Assembly (NCBI RefSeq): GCF_014467285.1
Contig: NZ_NKHR01000001.1
Span: 1-64,000 of the forward strand
Direction of reading: 5' to 3'
Source of the DNA: Xenorhabdus sp014467285
GTDB taxonomy: Bacteria > Pseudomonadota > Gammaproteobacteria > Enterobacterales > Enterobacteriaceae
DNA: 64,000 nucleotides
Shown here: positions 8,962-18,173 of the stretch, piece by piece
Layout of the letters: every line of letters begins with the position of its first letter
Numbering within the stretch: position 1 is the first letter of the stretch
Notes under the pieces: generated by a model
Seen by the model: only the letters and a program-made list of their open reading frames with translations
Told to the model about the DNA's origin: nothing
The model's database searches: none
Program-made: the position numbers and the translations under genes

Positions 8962-9861
8962 TCAACCCCGACAATACATCCGAAAAAGCCTTGCTAAATA
9001 TTCCCCGGCGGGAGTGAGTTTGGTATCTTTTCGTTGAATAAGACCAAAAGTGGCAAACGGAAGCTGTTCATTAAGGTTTAACGCCACAAATTGCTGATCA
9101 AATAAAGCCTCATCAACCACATCTACCGCCACAATCGTTAAGAAATCACTTTCGGCGGCTAAACTCATGCACGACATCAATGTTTCACAGGTAACACTAA
9201 AGACCGGTGGATGATGCAGTGATGAGAATGTCTCAAATAATCTACGATAATAAGTGTCTTTAGGTGTTGGCATTGTCCAATTGCAATCAGCCAATTCTTC
9301 TAAAGAGGTTGCATTCGCTTTTGGATGCCCTTTTCGTACTATCACTTTGTATTCTTTTTCCATCAGCTTTTCGAAGTTCAATTCTGCATCCAAACTGCCG
9401 GGATAATAGGTATTGACAGTAAAATCCAATTCTCCTCGTCTGAGTTGAGGCAGCATAGTTAATAACTGTCCCTCAACAACTCTTAAATTTACTGTTGGGT
9501 AATTACGATGAAATTGTGTGATCACTTTCGGCATAATGGTACGTGCAATACTGCCGGCAACTCCAATATTGACCACTCCCCCAATTAAGCCTATTTGTTG
9601 CTGAATATCTTCCTGTGCAATGCGAAGTTCCTCAAGTATCAAACTGGCACGTTGTAAAAAACCTGTTCCGCACTCTGTTAAATAAATACCTTGGTTACTG
9701 CGTATAAATAATTTTGCACCAAGTGAATCTTCCAATTCCCGAATCGATTTAGTTAAGGCAGGCTGCGAGAGTGATAAAAACCGACTGGCAGCCCTGATAC
9801 TGCCATGACGGTTGATTTCAACAAAAGCACGTAGTTGATTAAGTTTTATTGGTGTCGCCAT
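8962..9861 (-). CDS. abgR: LysR-type regulator of p-aminobenzoyl-glutamate use
   Basis: The 299-residue protein has the LysR N-terminal winged helix (LRAFVEINRHGSIRAASRFL...SQPALTKSI, residues 9-42) and an effector-binding domain. Sections such as GELDFTVNTYYPG and NWTMPTPKDTYYR match E. coli AbgR closely. It lies divergent from abgA with a 369-bp gap, the usual LysR arrangement, so it most likely activates abgA-abgT and represses itself. The assignment as abgR combines this similarity with the neighbouring genes. Confidence 0.85.
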   Translation of the reverse strand: MATPIKLNQLRAFVEINRHGSIRAASRFLSLSQPALTKSIRELEDSLGAKLFIRSNQGIYLTECGTGFLQRASLILEELRIAQEDIQQQIGLIGGVVNIGVAGSIARTIMPKVITQFHRNYPTVNLRVVEGQLLTMLPQLRRGELDFTVNTYYPGSLDAELNFEKLMEKEYKVIVRKGHPKANATSLEELADCNWTMPTPKDTYYRRLFETFSSLHHPPVFSVTCETLMSCMSLAAESDFLTIVAVDVVDEALFDQQFVALNLNEQLPFATFGLIQRKDTKLTPAGEYLARLFRMYCRG

Positions 9862-10230
9862 TTTTCTCTCTTACGATAACTTTTACTTATATAGGTAAAG
9901 TTAATTGTATCTTATTTTAATTGAATTTATTGTCTACATTCTAAAATAGAAATAATGTGGTTATGGACGAAAGTGTTAATGAATATTTTTTGATTATTAT
10001 TCTTAGTAAGGGGAATGATTAAAATAAAAATAATTCAATCTATTAACTCAAACTAATATGTGTGAAATAAACCAAATAGATTCCATCCTGTTCGATAACT
10101 ATATCTAATAAATTTCAAATTTCCACGTCGTAGTAAAGAAATGAATCTTCGATCACATAAATAATGATGTAACTGAATATAGCCAACAAAACAGCAAATT
10201 GAAAAATGGGGAATAAAAGAGAGCATTATT
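9862..10230. promoter_or_regulatory. Divergent abgR/abgA control region
   Basis: This 369-bp AT-rich gap must carry both promoters and the AbgR binding site. Several T-N11-A candidates exist but none stands out. The abgA ribosome binding site is likely the AAAGAGAG run at 10216-10223. Confidence 0.5.
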
Positions 10231-11547
10231 ATGGGTATTTTACTAAGCGAATCTATTCAGCAAGTTACTGAACAATTACAAAATTGGCGTCGCGATTTCC
10301 ACCATTTTGCCGAATCCGGCTGGTTCGAATTCAGGACAGCAACGATTGTGGCAGATGAACTACATCGTTTGGGTTATAGCCTGAAAATGGGAAAAGAGGT
10401 TATCAAGGCAGAAGCCAGAATGGGGTTACCTTCAGCTCAGGAATTACAGGAGCAGGAACAGCGTGCGGTTAAGCAGGGCGCTTTGATTGAGTGGCTTCCT
10501 CACTTTTCGGGTGGATTCACAGGCATTGTTGCGACACTCGATACAGGAAAACCCGGGCCAACACTGGCTTTTCGGGTTGATATGGATGCCCTTGATCTGA
10601 ATGAGGAGCAAACTCATGTCCATCGTCCTTATGCTGAAGGCTTTTCCTCTTGCAACGCACACATGATGCATGCCTGTGGTCACGATGGTCACACAGCAAT
10701 CGGCTTAGGCCTCGCACATATATTGAAAAAACACCAAAGCCACCTGACCGGAAAAATTAAACTGATTTTTCAACCTGCGGAAGAAGGAACCCGGGGTGCA
10801 AAATCCATGGTGGAAGCGGGCGTCGTCGATGATGTTGATTTCTTTATTGCTATCCATCTTGGCCTTGGTGTGCCTCACGGGGAATTAGTCTGCGGTTGTG
10901 ATAACTTTCTTGCCACTACCAAAATTGATGTTACCTATCGTGGTGTTTCTGCCCATTCTGGCGCGAAACCAGAAGAGGGTAGAAATGCCTTATTAGCCGC
11001 CGCTCAGGCAGCACTGGGATTGCATGCCATTCCTCGCCACAGCGAAGGCAGCTCACGCATTAATGTCGGAGTGTTACAGGCGGGCATTGGCCGTAACGTT
11101 ATTCCTGACTACGCATTAATGAAAATAGAGACTCGTGGAAAAACCAACGAGATCAATGAATTCATCTACCATCAAGCCCTCAGCATTATTGAAGGCGCTG
11201 CCAAAATGCAGGGTGTTGAATATGAACTAAAGCTAATGGGAGCCGCGCAAAGTAGCCTGCCTAGCCCGGCGTGGGTCGATTTCATTTATCAACAAACTCA
11301 GAAAAATATCCCAGAACTTTCCTCTGTTGCCAAAAGCCTCCAACAACCCGCAGGTTCGGAAGATGCGACCTATTTTATGGAACGAGTTAAAGCGAAGGGG
11401 GGTCAAGCTACTTACCTCATTTTCGGTACAGAGCTCAGTGCCGGTCATCATAATGAACGGTTTGACTTTGATGAGAACGTGATGAAAACCGCTGTGAAAA
11501 CCTTGGCCACTATTGCACTTCATCTGCCTGATTTCGGAACGACATGA
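10231..11547 (+). CDS. abgA: p-Aminobenzoyl-glutamate hydrolase subunit A-like M20 amidohydrolase
   Basis: The 438-residue protein belongs to the M20/M40 metallo-amidohydrolases. It shows the metal-binding HACGHDGH (147-154), QPAEEGTRGA (about 186-195), a dimerisation domain starting near GVSAHSGAKP, and AGHHNERFDF at the C-terminus. Length and sequence match E. coli AbgA (436 residues) better than AbgB (481). AbgA normally works with AbgB to split p-aminobenzoyl-glutamate, a folate breakdown product, into p-aminobenzoate and glutamate. No abgB is present between this gene and abgT (42-bp gap), so it may act alone or on another N-acyl amino acid. Confidence 0.88.
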   Translation: MGILLSESIQQVTEQLQNWRRDFHHFAESGWFEFRTATIVADELHRLGYSLKMGKEVIKAEARMGLPSAQELQEQEQRAVKQGALIEWLPHFSGGFTGIVATLDTGKPGPTLAFRVDMDALDLNEEQTHVHRPYAEGFSSCNAHMMHACGHDGHTAIGLGLAHILKKHQSHLTGKIKLIFQPAEEGTRGAKSMVEAGVVDDVDFFIAIHLGLGVPHGELVCGCDNFLATTKIDVTYRGVSAHSGAKPEEGRNALLAAAQAALGLHAIPRHSEGSSRINVGVLQAGIGRNVIPDYALMKIETRGKTNEINEFIYHQALSIIEGAAKMQGVEYELKLMGAAQSSLPSPAWVDFIYQQTQKNIPELSSVAKSLQQPAGSEDATYFMERVKAKGGQATYLIFGTELSAGHHNERFDFDENVMKTAVKTLATIALHLPDFGTT

Positions 11548-11589
11548 TTAAAAAATAATAACGACAGCAAACACACGAAGGAAAAAACC

Positions 11590-13113
11590 ATGAGTGAAGC
11601 AACTATCCCTGCCAATAAGAGCCCAGGACGTATTCTTGGTTGGATCGAAAAAGTTGGAAATAAAATACCCAATCCTTTTGTTTTATTCGTCTATTTAACC
11701 GCTGTTTTAATGATAGCGACGGCTATTTTTTCTTGGTTTGATTTGGTTGTAAAAAATCCGACAAATGGAGAGCTCGTCAGAGTTAAAAACTTACTTGGCG
11801 CTGAAGGATTGCAGTGGATTTTGCCGAATATTGTTAAAAATTTCAGTGGATTTACACCACTTGGCGCAATATTGGCGTTAGTCATTGGCGCGGGGCTTGC
11901 AGAAAAAGTCGGCCTGTTGCAAGCCCTGATGTATAAAATGGCGTCTGGCATTAATAAGCGTTATGCCAGCTATATGGTGCTATTTATCGCCTTTTTCAGC
12001 CATATTTCATCGGATGCGGCGCTTGTTATCATGCCGCCGTTAGGGGCGTTGATCTTTATTGCAGTTGGCCGCCATCCCGTTGCTGGCTTACTGGCTGCTA
12101 TTGCGGGTGTTGCGTCAGGATTTACCGCGAATTTATTGATTGTCACTACCGATGTTCTGCTATCGGGTATCAGTACCGAAGCGGCTAAAATACTCGATCC
12201 CAACTTACAAGTCAGTGTCATTGATAACTGGTATTTTATGGCAACCTCCGTGATTGTACTGACGATTGCCGGGGCTATCTTAACGGATAAATTTGTTGAA
12301 CCGCGTCTTCCTGCATGGAACGGCAGTCATAATGACAAGCTGGAAAAACTCACGTCACAACAAAATCGTGGATTGCTGATGAGTGGTTTGTCAGCGCTGG
12401 TTTTCATCGGTATTACAGCGCTGCTGGTCGTTCCTGAAAATGGATTACTGCGTGATCCACAGACTGGATCAATCATTCCATCGCCATTTATAAAAGGGAT
12501 TGTGCCGGTTATCATTTTGTTTTTCTTCGTCGTTTCGATTACATATGGTGTTTCCACAAAACAGATAAAAAAGCCCAATGATATTCCTGAGCTGCTTGTT
12601 GATCCCATGAAAAGCATGGCAGGCTTTATTATCATGGTCTTTCCTCTGTCCCAATTTGTTGCTTTCTTTAACTGGAGCAACATGGGTAAATTTATGGCAA
12701 TAGGGCTGACTGATATACTGGAAACGTTGGGAATGACCGGTGTTCCCGCTTTCATCGGATTAATGTTCTTATCTTCTTTCCTGTGTATGTTTATCGCGAG
12801 TGGCTCTGCTATTTGGTCGATTCTGGCCCCTATTTTTGTACCGATGTTTGTCTTGCTTGGCTTTCACCCTGCTTTTGCACAAATTATCTTCCGTATTTCT
12901 GATTCCGCGGTATTACCTTTAGCACCGTTGTCCCCTTTTCTGCCACTCTTTTTGGGATTTCTACAGCGCTATTATCAAGATGCAAAATTAGGCACTTATT
13001 ACACGTTAATCCTTCCTTATCCTTTTGTGTTTTATGCAGTCTGGATACTGCTGCTGCTAGGATGGTATTTTGCCGGATTGCCGATTGGGCCGGGGATTTA
13101 CCCAGTGTTGTAG
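11590..13113 (+). CDS. abgT: AbgT-family p-aminobenzoyl-glutamate transporter
   Basis: This 507-residue inner-membrane protein matches the AbgT family in length (E. coli 508) and sequence. It starts with RILGWIEKVGNKIPNPFVLFVYL, and it has a dozen or so hydrophobic helices and the conserved stretches HISSDAALVIMPPLGALIF and ISDSAVLPLAPLSPFLPLFLGF. The family imports p-aminobenzoyl-glutamate or, in some bacteria, exports sulfonamides. It is cotranscribed with abgA (42-bp gap, AAGGA upstream of the ATG), which favours uptake of the AbgA substrate. Confidence 0.9.
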   Translation: MSEATIPANKSPGRILGWIEKVGNKIPNPFVLFVYLTAVLMIATAIFSWFDLVVKNPTNGELVRVKNLLGAEGLQWILPNIVKNFSGFTPLGAILALVIGAGLAEKVGLLQALMYKMASGINKRYASYMVLFIAFFSHISSDAALVIMPPLGALIFIAVGRHPVAGLLAAIAGVASGFTANLLIVTTDVLLSGISTEAAKILDPNLQVSVIDNWYFMATSVIVLTIAGAILTDKFVEPRLPAWNGSHNDKLEKLTSQQNRGLLMSGLSALVFIGITALLVVPENGLLRDPQTGSIIPSPFIKGIVPVIILFFFVVSITYGVSTKQIKKPNDIPELLVDPMKSMAGFIIMVFPLSQFVAFFNWSNMGKFMAIGLTDILETLGMTGVPAFIGLMFLSSFLCMFIASGSAIWSILAPIFVPMFVLLGFHPAFAQIIFRISDSAVLPLAPLSPFLPLFLGFLQRYYQDAKLGTYYTLILPYPFVFYAVWILLLLGWYFAGLPIGPGIYPVL

Positions 13114-13163
13114 TCATTTCCATTAAAGGGACTGACGGGTGGTTTGTCGGTGTATTTTGATTT

Positions 13164-13235
13164 TATCCTCTACAGGGTATAAAATGAATTTATCCCCTTT
13201 AGGGGATATTTCTGTTTTAGCCTCTTGAAGGGATA
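13164..13235. promoter_or_regulatory. Three phased HipB operators upstream of hipB
   Basis: The HipB operator of E. coli is TATCC-N8-GGATA. Here 13191-13208 is an exact match, 13164-13181 has GTATA in the right half (one mismatch) and 13218-13235 has TAGCC in the left half (one mismatch). Their centres are 27 bp apart in both intervals. The third overlaps the hipB ribosome binding site (GAAGGG) and ends 3 bp before the ATG. This arrangement points to cooperative autorepression by HipB or HipBA. Confidence 0.85.
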
Positions 13236-13238
13236 TTT

Positions 13239-13490
13239 ATGAAAATCACATCACCAAAAACACTTGCTGTAGCTATTCGGGATCAACGTAAAAAAATGCG
13301 TCTGACCCAAAAAGAAACGGCTGACCGGGTTGGAATGAAACAAGCCACCGTCTCCGGGTTTGAGAACAACCCAGAGAAAAGTAAGCTGGAAACCTTGTTT
13401 AAGTTACTCTCTTCACTGAATCTGGAGCTGCAAATTACGGAGCGTAATGCTTCCACAAAGTCAGGTAGCGGATGGACAAGGGAGTGGTAA
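13239..13490 (+). CDS. hipB: HipB antitoxin, XRE-family repressor
   Basis: The 83-residue protein has one helix-turn-helix of the XRE type (TQKETADRVGMKQATVSGFE, residues 24-43) and a hydrophobic dimerisation stretch LETLFKLLSSLNLELQI. Its stop abuts the hipA start directly. HipB neutralises the HipA kinase and represses the operon by binding the phased sites just upstream. The C-terminal tail ending W-T-R-E-W resembles the disordered tail of E. coli HipB. Confidence is high because operators, gene order and partner all agree. Confidence 0.92.
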   Translation: MKITSPKTLAVAIRDQRKKMRLTQKETADRVGMKQATVSGFENNPEKSKLETLFKLLSSLNLELQITERNASTKSGSGWTREW

Positions 13491-14789
13491 ATGGACAAAT
13501 TGATCGTTGCATTGAATGGATTGGAAGTCGGCATTCTGTTTCGTGATAAAAAAGGGGCTATGTCTTTCCAATACAAAGATGAGTGGCTGAAAGAGCCTGG
13601 CGCTCGTGCAATATCACTTTCTTTGCCTCTCAGTAGCCAGAAGCATGTAGGTCAGGCGGTATTTAATTTTTTCGATAACTTGCTACCAGATTCCAGCGAA
13701 ATTATCGCGCGCATGCAGGCCAGATTTCAGGTAACCAGCAAGCACCCATTCGATCTCTTAGCCAGTGTTGGAAGAGACTGCGTTGGTGCTATCCAGCTCT
13801 ATGAGGAAGGTCGTCAGATACCTCCTGTTGATGAAGTACATGCAGAGCCTCTAGATGAAAATGCAATAGCCGAACTGCTTGAAGGCTATCAAACTGCTCC
13901 TTTGGGAATGAACGGTCGTGATGATTTCCGAATTTCATTGGCTGGTGCGCAAGAGAAAACAGCCCTTTTATGGTATCAAGACCGTTGGCAGCGCCCTCAA
14001 GGGAGTACGCCGACGAGCCACATATTTAAACTTCCTATAGGCAGAATTGAACATAACAATATTGATCTTAGTGAAAGTTGCGAAAATGAGTGGTTATGTC
14101 TGAAACTTGCTAAAGCATTTGGTTTGCCAGCAGCGAATGCAGAACTGGCGACGTTTGGTGAAAAGACCGTATTAATTGTTGAACGTTTTGACCGTCGATG
14201 GTCCCATGATAATCGTTGGTTGGTGCGTCTCCCTCAAGAGGATATGTGTCAAGCTTTAGGGATCGCCCCGGCTCTCAAATATGAATCAGATGGAGGGCCA
14301 GGGATTGCCGATGTTATGACTTTGTTACTTGGCTCCAGAAATTCAACGACAGATCGAGAAACATTTTTTAAGTCCCAGATTTTGTATTGGCTGTTGGCTG
14401 CGATAGATGGGCATGGCAAGAATTTCAGTGTTTTTATCGAACCTAATTCGTCTTATACCATGACTCCTTTTTACGATATTCTGTCAGCTTACCCCATCTT
14501 CGGAGCTAAGGGGCTTGCTCAAAAAAAAGCAAAAATGGCAATGGCCTTGCGTGGTAAAAATCGCCAGTATCATTGGGCTACCATTCAACCTCGACATTTT
14601 CTGAGTACTGCTCACCAGGTTGGTTTTTCTGAATCATTGGCTGAGAACCTGATGAATGAGATGGGAAATATGACCGAAAAGGTAATCAACCAAGTAGCAG
14701 GTGAGTTATCTCCTGACTTTCCTAGTCATATCAGTGAAGCAATTTTTTCAGGTCTGGCTAAACAGGCTGGCAAACTTTGTGCGGGATGA
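13491..14789 (+). CDS. hipA: HipA serine/threonine kinase toxin
   Basis: The 432-residue protein is full length for HipA (E. coli 440). It has the N-terminal HipA subdomain, the loop FRISLAGAQEKTALL that holds the autophosphorylation serine equivalent to Ser150, the catalytic DGHGKNFSVF near residue 305 and the metal-binding PFYDILSAYP. In E. coli HipA phosphorylates glutamyl-tRNA synthetase, halting translation and causing persistence. All key residues appear intact, so this should be an active toxin under HipB control. The ATG directly follows the hipB stop codon. Confidence 0.92.
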   Translation: MDKLIVALNGLEVGILFRDKKGAMSFQYKDEWLKEPGARAISLSLPLSSQKHVGQAVFNFFDNLLPDSSEIIARMQARFQVTSKHPFDLLASVGRDCVGAIQLYEEGRQIPPVDEVHAEPLDENAIAELLEGYQTAPLGMNGRDDFRISLAGAQEKTALLWYQDRWQRPQGSTPTSHIFKLPIGRIEHNNIDLSESCENEWLCLKLAKAFGLPAANAELATFGEKTVLIVERFDRRWSHDNRWLVRLPQEDMCQALGIAPALKYESDGGPGIADVMTLLLGSRNSTTDRETFFKSQILYWLLAAIDGHGKNFSVFIEPNSSYTMTPFYDILSAYPIFGAKGLAQKKAKMAMALRGKNRQYHWATIQPRHFLSTAHQVGFSESLAENLMNEMGNMTEKVINQVAGELSPDFPSHISEAIFSGLAKQAGKLCAG

Positions 14790-14804
14790 ACTTTATTAAA
14801 GTGA

Positions 14805-14835
14805 TTGTGGTGGCTTATAAATCAGGCCACTACAA
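14805..14835 (+). terminator. Hairpin after hipA
   Basis: TTGTGGTGGC pairs with GCCACTACAA (one G-T wobble) across an 11-nt loop 16 bp after hipA. There is no thymine run, so its role as terminator is uncertain. Confidence 0.35.
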
Positions 14836-14898
14836 GCTTAAGGTAATCTTAATCTGAAGGCAAAACGCATGACTAACATGATCATGCACCAAGTGAAT

Positions 14899-15027
14899 TC
14901 ACGCCATATTCTCGTAACCGAAATTGAGTTGAAAACCACAAGCTTTTGCATAGCTTACGTCATCACTTTTCAACCCTAATTCCAGTACAGGAATGCGTTT
15001 CCTGCATGCTGCATCTTTCATTTGCAT
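14899..15027 (-). pseudogene. Unrecognised short frame, possible gene remnant
   Basis: A minus-strand frame reads MQMKDAACRKRIPVL and ends FGYENMA (42 codons), without a ribosome binding site. Upstream in-frame codons (FLTFDE) look like protein before the frame dissolves into AT-rich sequence. It reads like the C-terminus of a lost gene, but I do not recognise the family. Confidence 0.2.
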
Positions 15028-15102
15028 TTCATCAAAAGTTAAAAAAATGTAAATATTTATTCAAAACTGCCTTCAATATTTATAGAAAAATAAGAGGTCA
15101 TT

Positions 15103-16362
15103 ATGAATAGGCAAAAGCTCATGCAGCAAATCATTATCGCCATTCTACTGGGGATTATTACCGGTTGGGGATTTCATCATTATCTTGATGCCAGCCAAAC
15201 AAAAGAAGTTGCCTCCTATATCAACATCATCACCGATGTATTTTTGCGCTTGATAAAAATGATCATCGCACCACTGGTATTCGCCACGATTGTTACCGGG
15301 CTTACGTCAATCGGCGGGTCATCTTCTGTCGGGCGCATCACCATCAAAGCGATGGCATGGTTTGTTATCGCGGGGTTAATCTCACTTGGCATTGGCATGC
15401 TGATGGCTAACATATTCCAGCCAGGCGTTGGTCTTAATGTCGCAGTCCCACAGCAAGGTGAGGTGAATACTGGCCTTAACACCAGCGGGTTCTCGTTGAA
15501 AACCTTTATCAGTCATATTTTCCCGAGTAGCTTTGCCTCCGCGATGGCGAATAATGAGATCTTGCAGATCCTGATTTTTTCCCTATTTTTTGGCGCTGCG
15601 CTTTCATATATCAGCCACAATAGCCAGAAAAAAAGCCCGATCGTATCCTTGATTGAAGATCTGGGGCGCATCATGTTCCGTATCACAGATTACGTGATGT
15701 CATTTGCGCCGATAGCTGTGTTTGCTGCTATTGCCTCCGCCGTTACTGTTCAGGGTTTGGGATTGCTGTATGACTACGGCAAACTGATAGGACTCTTCTA
15801 CCTTGGCCTATTCTTACTCTGGGCTATTTTGTCCGCCGTCGGGTTCTTTTTCCTCGGTAATGGTATGTTTTCACTGATGAAATTGATTCGGGAACCGGTG
15901 ACATTAGCATTTGCGACCGCAAGCAGTGAATCGGCCTATCCCAAGACCATGAACGCACTGGATCGTTTTGGTGTCCCGAAAAAAATCTCCAGTTTTGTAT
16001 TACCGTTGGGCTATTCCTTTAATCTGGACGGTTCAATGATGTACCAATCTTTTGCGGTACTCTTTATTGCACAGGCTTACAATATTGACCTGAGCGTCAC
16101 AGAACAAATCCTGATTATGTTGACGCTGATGATCACGAGTAAAGGTATGGCAGGCGTCGCACGTGCTTCGGTGGTCGTTGTTGCGGCAACGCTGCCCATG
16201 TTCCATTTGCCGGAGGCAGGGATCTTACTCATCCTCGCTATTGATCAATTCCTTGATATGGGACGTACAGCGACTAACGTAGTCGGTAACAGTATTTCCA
16301 CAGCCGTGATTGCTAAGTTGGAAGAAAAGCAGGGAGGCGAAACCTTGCGCCAAGAAGTTTGA
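15103..16362 (+). CDS. Dicarboxylate/amino acid:cation symporter (DAACS family, GltP-like)
   Basis: The 419-residue membrane protein has the DAACS fold: early helices (LMQQIIIAILLGIITGWGF), the serine-rich re-entrant loop ATASSESAYPKT, the signature LPLGYSFNLDGSMMYQS and the C-terminal DMGRTATNVVGNS that binds substrate and cation. The family takes up glutamate, aspartate or C4-dicarboxylates with protons or sodium. Which one is carried cannot be read safely. AGAGG lies upstream of the start. It sits two genes from an Asp/Glu racemase, hinting at an acidic amino acid. Confidence 0.88.
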   Translation: MNRQKLMQQIIIAILLGIITGWGFHHYLDASQTKEVASYINIITDVFLRLIKMIIAPLVFATIVTGLTSIGGSSSVGRITIKAMAWFVIAGLISLGIGMLMANIFQPGVGLNVAVPQQGEVNTGLNTSGFSLKTFISHIFPSSFASAMANNEILQILIFSLFFGAALSYISHNSQKKSPIVSLIEDLGRIMFRITDYVMSFAPIAVFAAIASAVTVQGLGLLYDYGKLIGLFYLGLFLLWAILSAVGFFFLGNGMFSLMKLIREPVTLAFATASSESAYPKTMNALDRFGVPKKISSFVLPLGYSFNLDGSMMYQSFAVLFIAQAYNIDLSVTEQILIMLTLMITSKGMAGVARASVVVVAATLPMFHLPEAGILLILAIDQFLDMGRTATNVVGNSISTAVIAKLEEKQGGETLRQEV

Positions 16363-16366
16363 ACAG

Positions 16367-16404
16367 ACTTGCTGTACTCTGCTCAGCGATTACAGCAAGT
16401 TTAA
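16367..16404 (+). terminator. Terminator of the symporter gene
   Basis: ACTTGCTGTA pairs perfectly with TACAGCAAGT over a 14-nt loop, followed by TTTAAGT. It starts 4 bp after the symporter stop and lies between convergent genes. Confidence 0.65.
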
Positions 16405-16442
16405 GTCTATCCTAATAGGTTCTTAATTTGATAGAAGAATGG

Positions 16443-17333
16443 TTAATTGGTGCATCGTGTTTTCATATATTGCCAAAAGCGCTCAGAAGAAGGATTAAGG
16501 CGGGAGTGAGTTCGATAAATGAAAACCCCCATTTTTATCGAAGCTTGCTCTGGCGCCAACAAACACAGCTTTTGCTTCTTGAGTTCCTCACGGATTGAAT
16601 AATCCGGCAACCAGCCGACGCCGTGACCTTCCAGCACCATACGTTTCAACAGTTCGCTCATGGATGAAAGACAAAAATAAGTGAACTGATCTTTGAAATT
16701 TTTCTCCAGTAACTGATTTACCTGACGCCCCATATAACTTTCATCGGTGTATTTCATCAATGGTAAGGGCGTATTTTCCAGATAATGTAACGGCTTTCCA
16801 TCAGGTTTACAGCCAGAAACAAGGTATAATTGTGCATCCAACACCTTATGATGAAGGAACGGTGACGTCATCAGCTCTTCATTAAAGAAAGACAAAATAA
16901 AATCATTTTTGCCGTTTTTAAGATTATTGACCGCTTCATCAACATTGATGGATTCAACATTAAAAACCTTGTCCGACTTCTCTGCGAAACCAGAAATTAA
17001 CTGAGGTAAGAGGGAAATAGACAGCGAATGGGCTGCGGCGATATTAATACGGTATTTAGATATTTTTCCACCTTTTATTTTACCGATTTGATATTCTATA
17101 TCGCCAAGAAGATTCCTGGCATAAACAATAAATCCTCTTCCTTGTAACGAAAGTTGTAGTGGATTTGAGTTACGATTAAATATTTCAAAGCCGACCGCAT
17201 TTTCAAGCGCCTGAATTCGCCGGCTAAAAGAAGATTGTGATATATTCCTTCGTTCTGCGGCAAGCGTAAAACTTCGTAACTCTTCCAACATCACCGCATC
17301 ATATAACCACTTCAACTCAATATTATTAAGCAT
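16443..17333 (-). CDS. LysR-type regulator related to HypT (YjiE)
   Basis: The 296-residue protein begins NNIELKWLYDAVMLEE and has a LysR helix-turn-helix (RRNISQSSFSRRIQALE). Effector-domain stretches SYMGRQVNQLL, SSMSELLKRMVLEGHGVGWLP and DEAVNNLKNGKNDFILSF follow E. coli HypT closely. HypT is a hypochlorite-responsive activator, but this family also includes regulators of amino-acid genes. It is divergent from an Asp/Glu racemase gene (128-bp gap), so control of that gene is likely. The name hypT is withheld because the neighbourhood differs. Confidence 0.75.
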   Translation of the reverse strand: MLNNIELKWLYDAVMLEELRSFTLAAERRNISQSSFSRRIQALENAVGFEIFNRNSNPLQLSLQGRGFIVYARNLLGDIEYQIGKIKGGKISKYRINIAAAHSLSISLLPQLISGFAEKSDKVFNVESINVDEAVNNLKNGKNDFILSFFNEELMTSPFLHHKVLDAQLYLVSGCKPDGKPLHYLENTPLPLMKYTDESYMGRQVNQLLEKNFKDQFTYFCLSSMSELLKRMVLEGHGVGWLPDYSIREELKKQKLCLLAPEQASIKMGVFIYRTHSRLNPSSERFWQYMKTRCTN

Positions 17334-17461
17334 GAATTAAACCTTATTATTGATTGGATTTCCTAAAATGACTTATGCAAATACAGCATGACACATAGAA
17401 ATATTGCAATTACGAACAATCGTTGTTGTGCCATCATAGCGATTATTTACGGAGGTGGTAC

Positions 17462-18160
17462 ATGAAAAAAATAATTGGAATCCTTGGTGGTATGGGGCCA
17501 GCAGCAACACTGGACGCAATGGAAAAAATAATTAAAAACACACCTGCAACGTGTGATCAAGAGCATATTCCGGTGATTGCGATCTCTTTCCCAGATATTC
17601 CTGACAGAACGGCAAGTATACTTTCTGGTGGGGAATCACCATTAAATAAGATGTTGGCTGCATTGCGAATATTAGAAGCGGCGGGAGCACGCTGTATTAT
17701 TATGCCATGCAATACAGCGCATTATTGGTATGATGAATTAAAATCTTCCACAGAAATTCACTTTCTGAATATGATTGAAATTACTTGTAATAAAATTGTC
17801 AGTGAAGGTATTAATAATGTTGCGATTCTTGCGACAACTGGGACGATAAAAGCAGGGCTTTATCAATCCCGGTTAGAAAAAGAAAATATAAACTTTGTGA
17901 TTCCTGATGATATTCAACAGGGGATTATTATGGAAAGTATTTTGGTTTATAAAAGCGGGAATGAGGAAAGAGCGTATCAATTATTAAAACCTGTTATTTA
18001 TCAGCTTAAAAATATAGGTGTTGAGTGGTTTATTATGGGGTGTAGTGAAATACCGGTTATTCTTAAGAGGGATAGTAATAAAGTAGAGTATATTGATGCT
18101 ACGGAGGAGTTGGTTAGATATGCTATTGCTTGGAGTTATTTGGATGGGGATGATATTTGA
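17462..18160 (+). CDS. Aspartate/glutamate racemase family protein
   Basis: I place the start at 17462 because GGAGGTGG lies just before it and MKKIIGILGGMGPAAT is the usual family N-terminus; this gives 232 residues. The two catalytic cysteines of cofactor-independent racemases are visible in MPCNTAHYW (about residue 82) and IMGCSEIP (about 196). The family interconverts D- and L-aspartate or glutamate, or broader amino acids. It is transcribed away from a HypT-like LysR gene and lies close to an acidic amino-acid symporter gene, suggesting D-amino-acid use or cell-wall precursor supply. Confidence 0.85.
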   Translation: MKKIIGILGGMGPAATLDAMEKIIKNTPATCDQEHIPVIAISFPDIPDRTASILSGGESPLNKMLAALRILEAAGARCIIMPCNTAHYWYDELKSSTEIHFLNMIEITCNKIVSEGINNVAILATTGTIKAGLYQSRLEKENINFVIPDDIQQGIIMESILVYKSGNEERAYQLLKPVIYQLKNIGVEWFIMGCSEIPVILKRDSNKVEYIDATEELVRYAIAWSYLDGDDI

Positions 18161-18173
18161 TAAAATGGAATAC

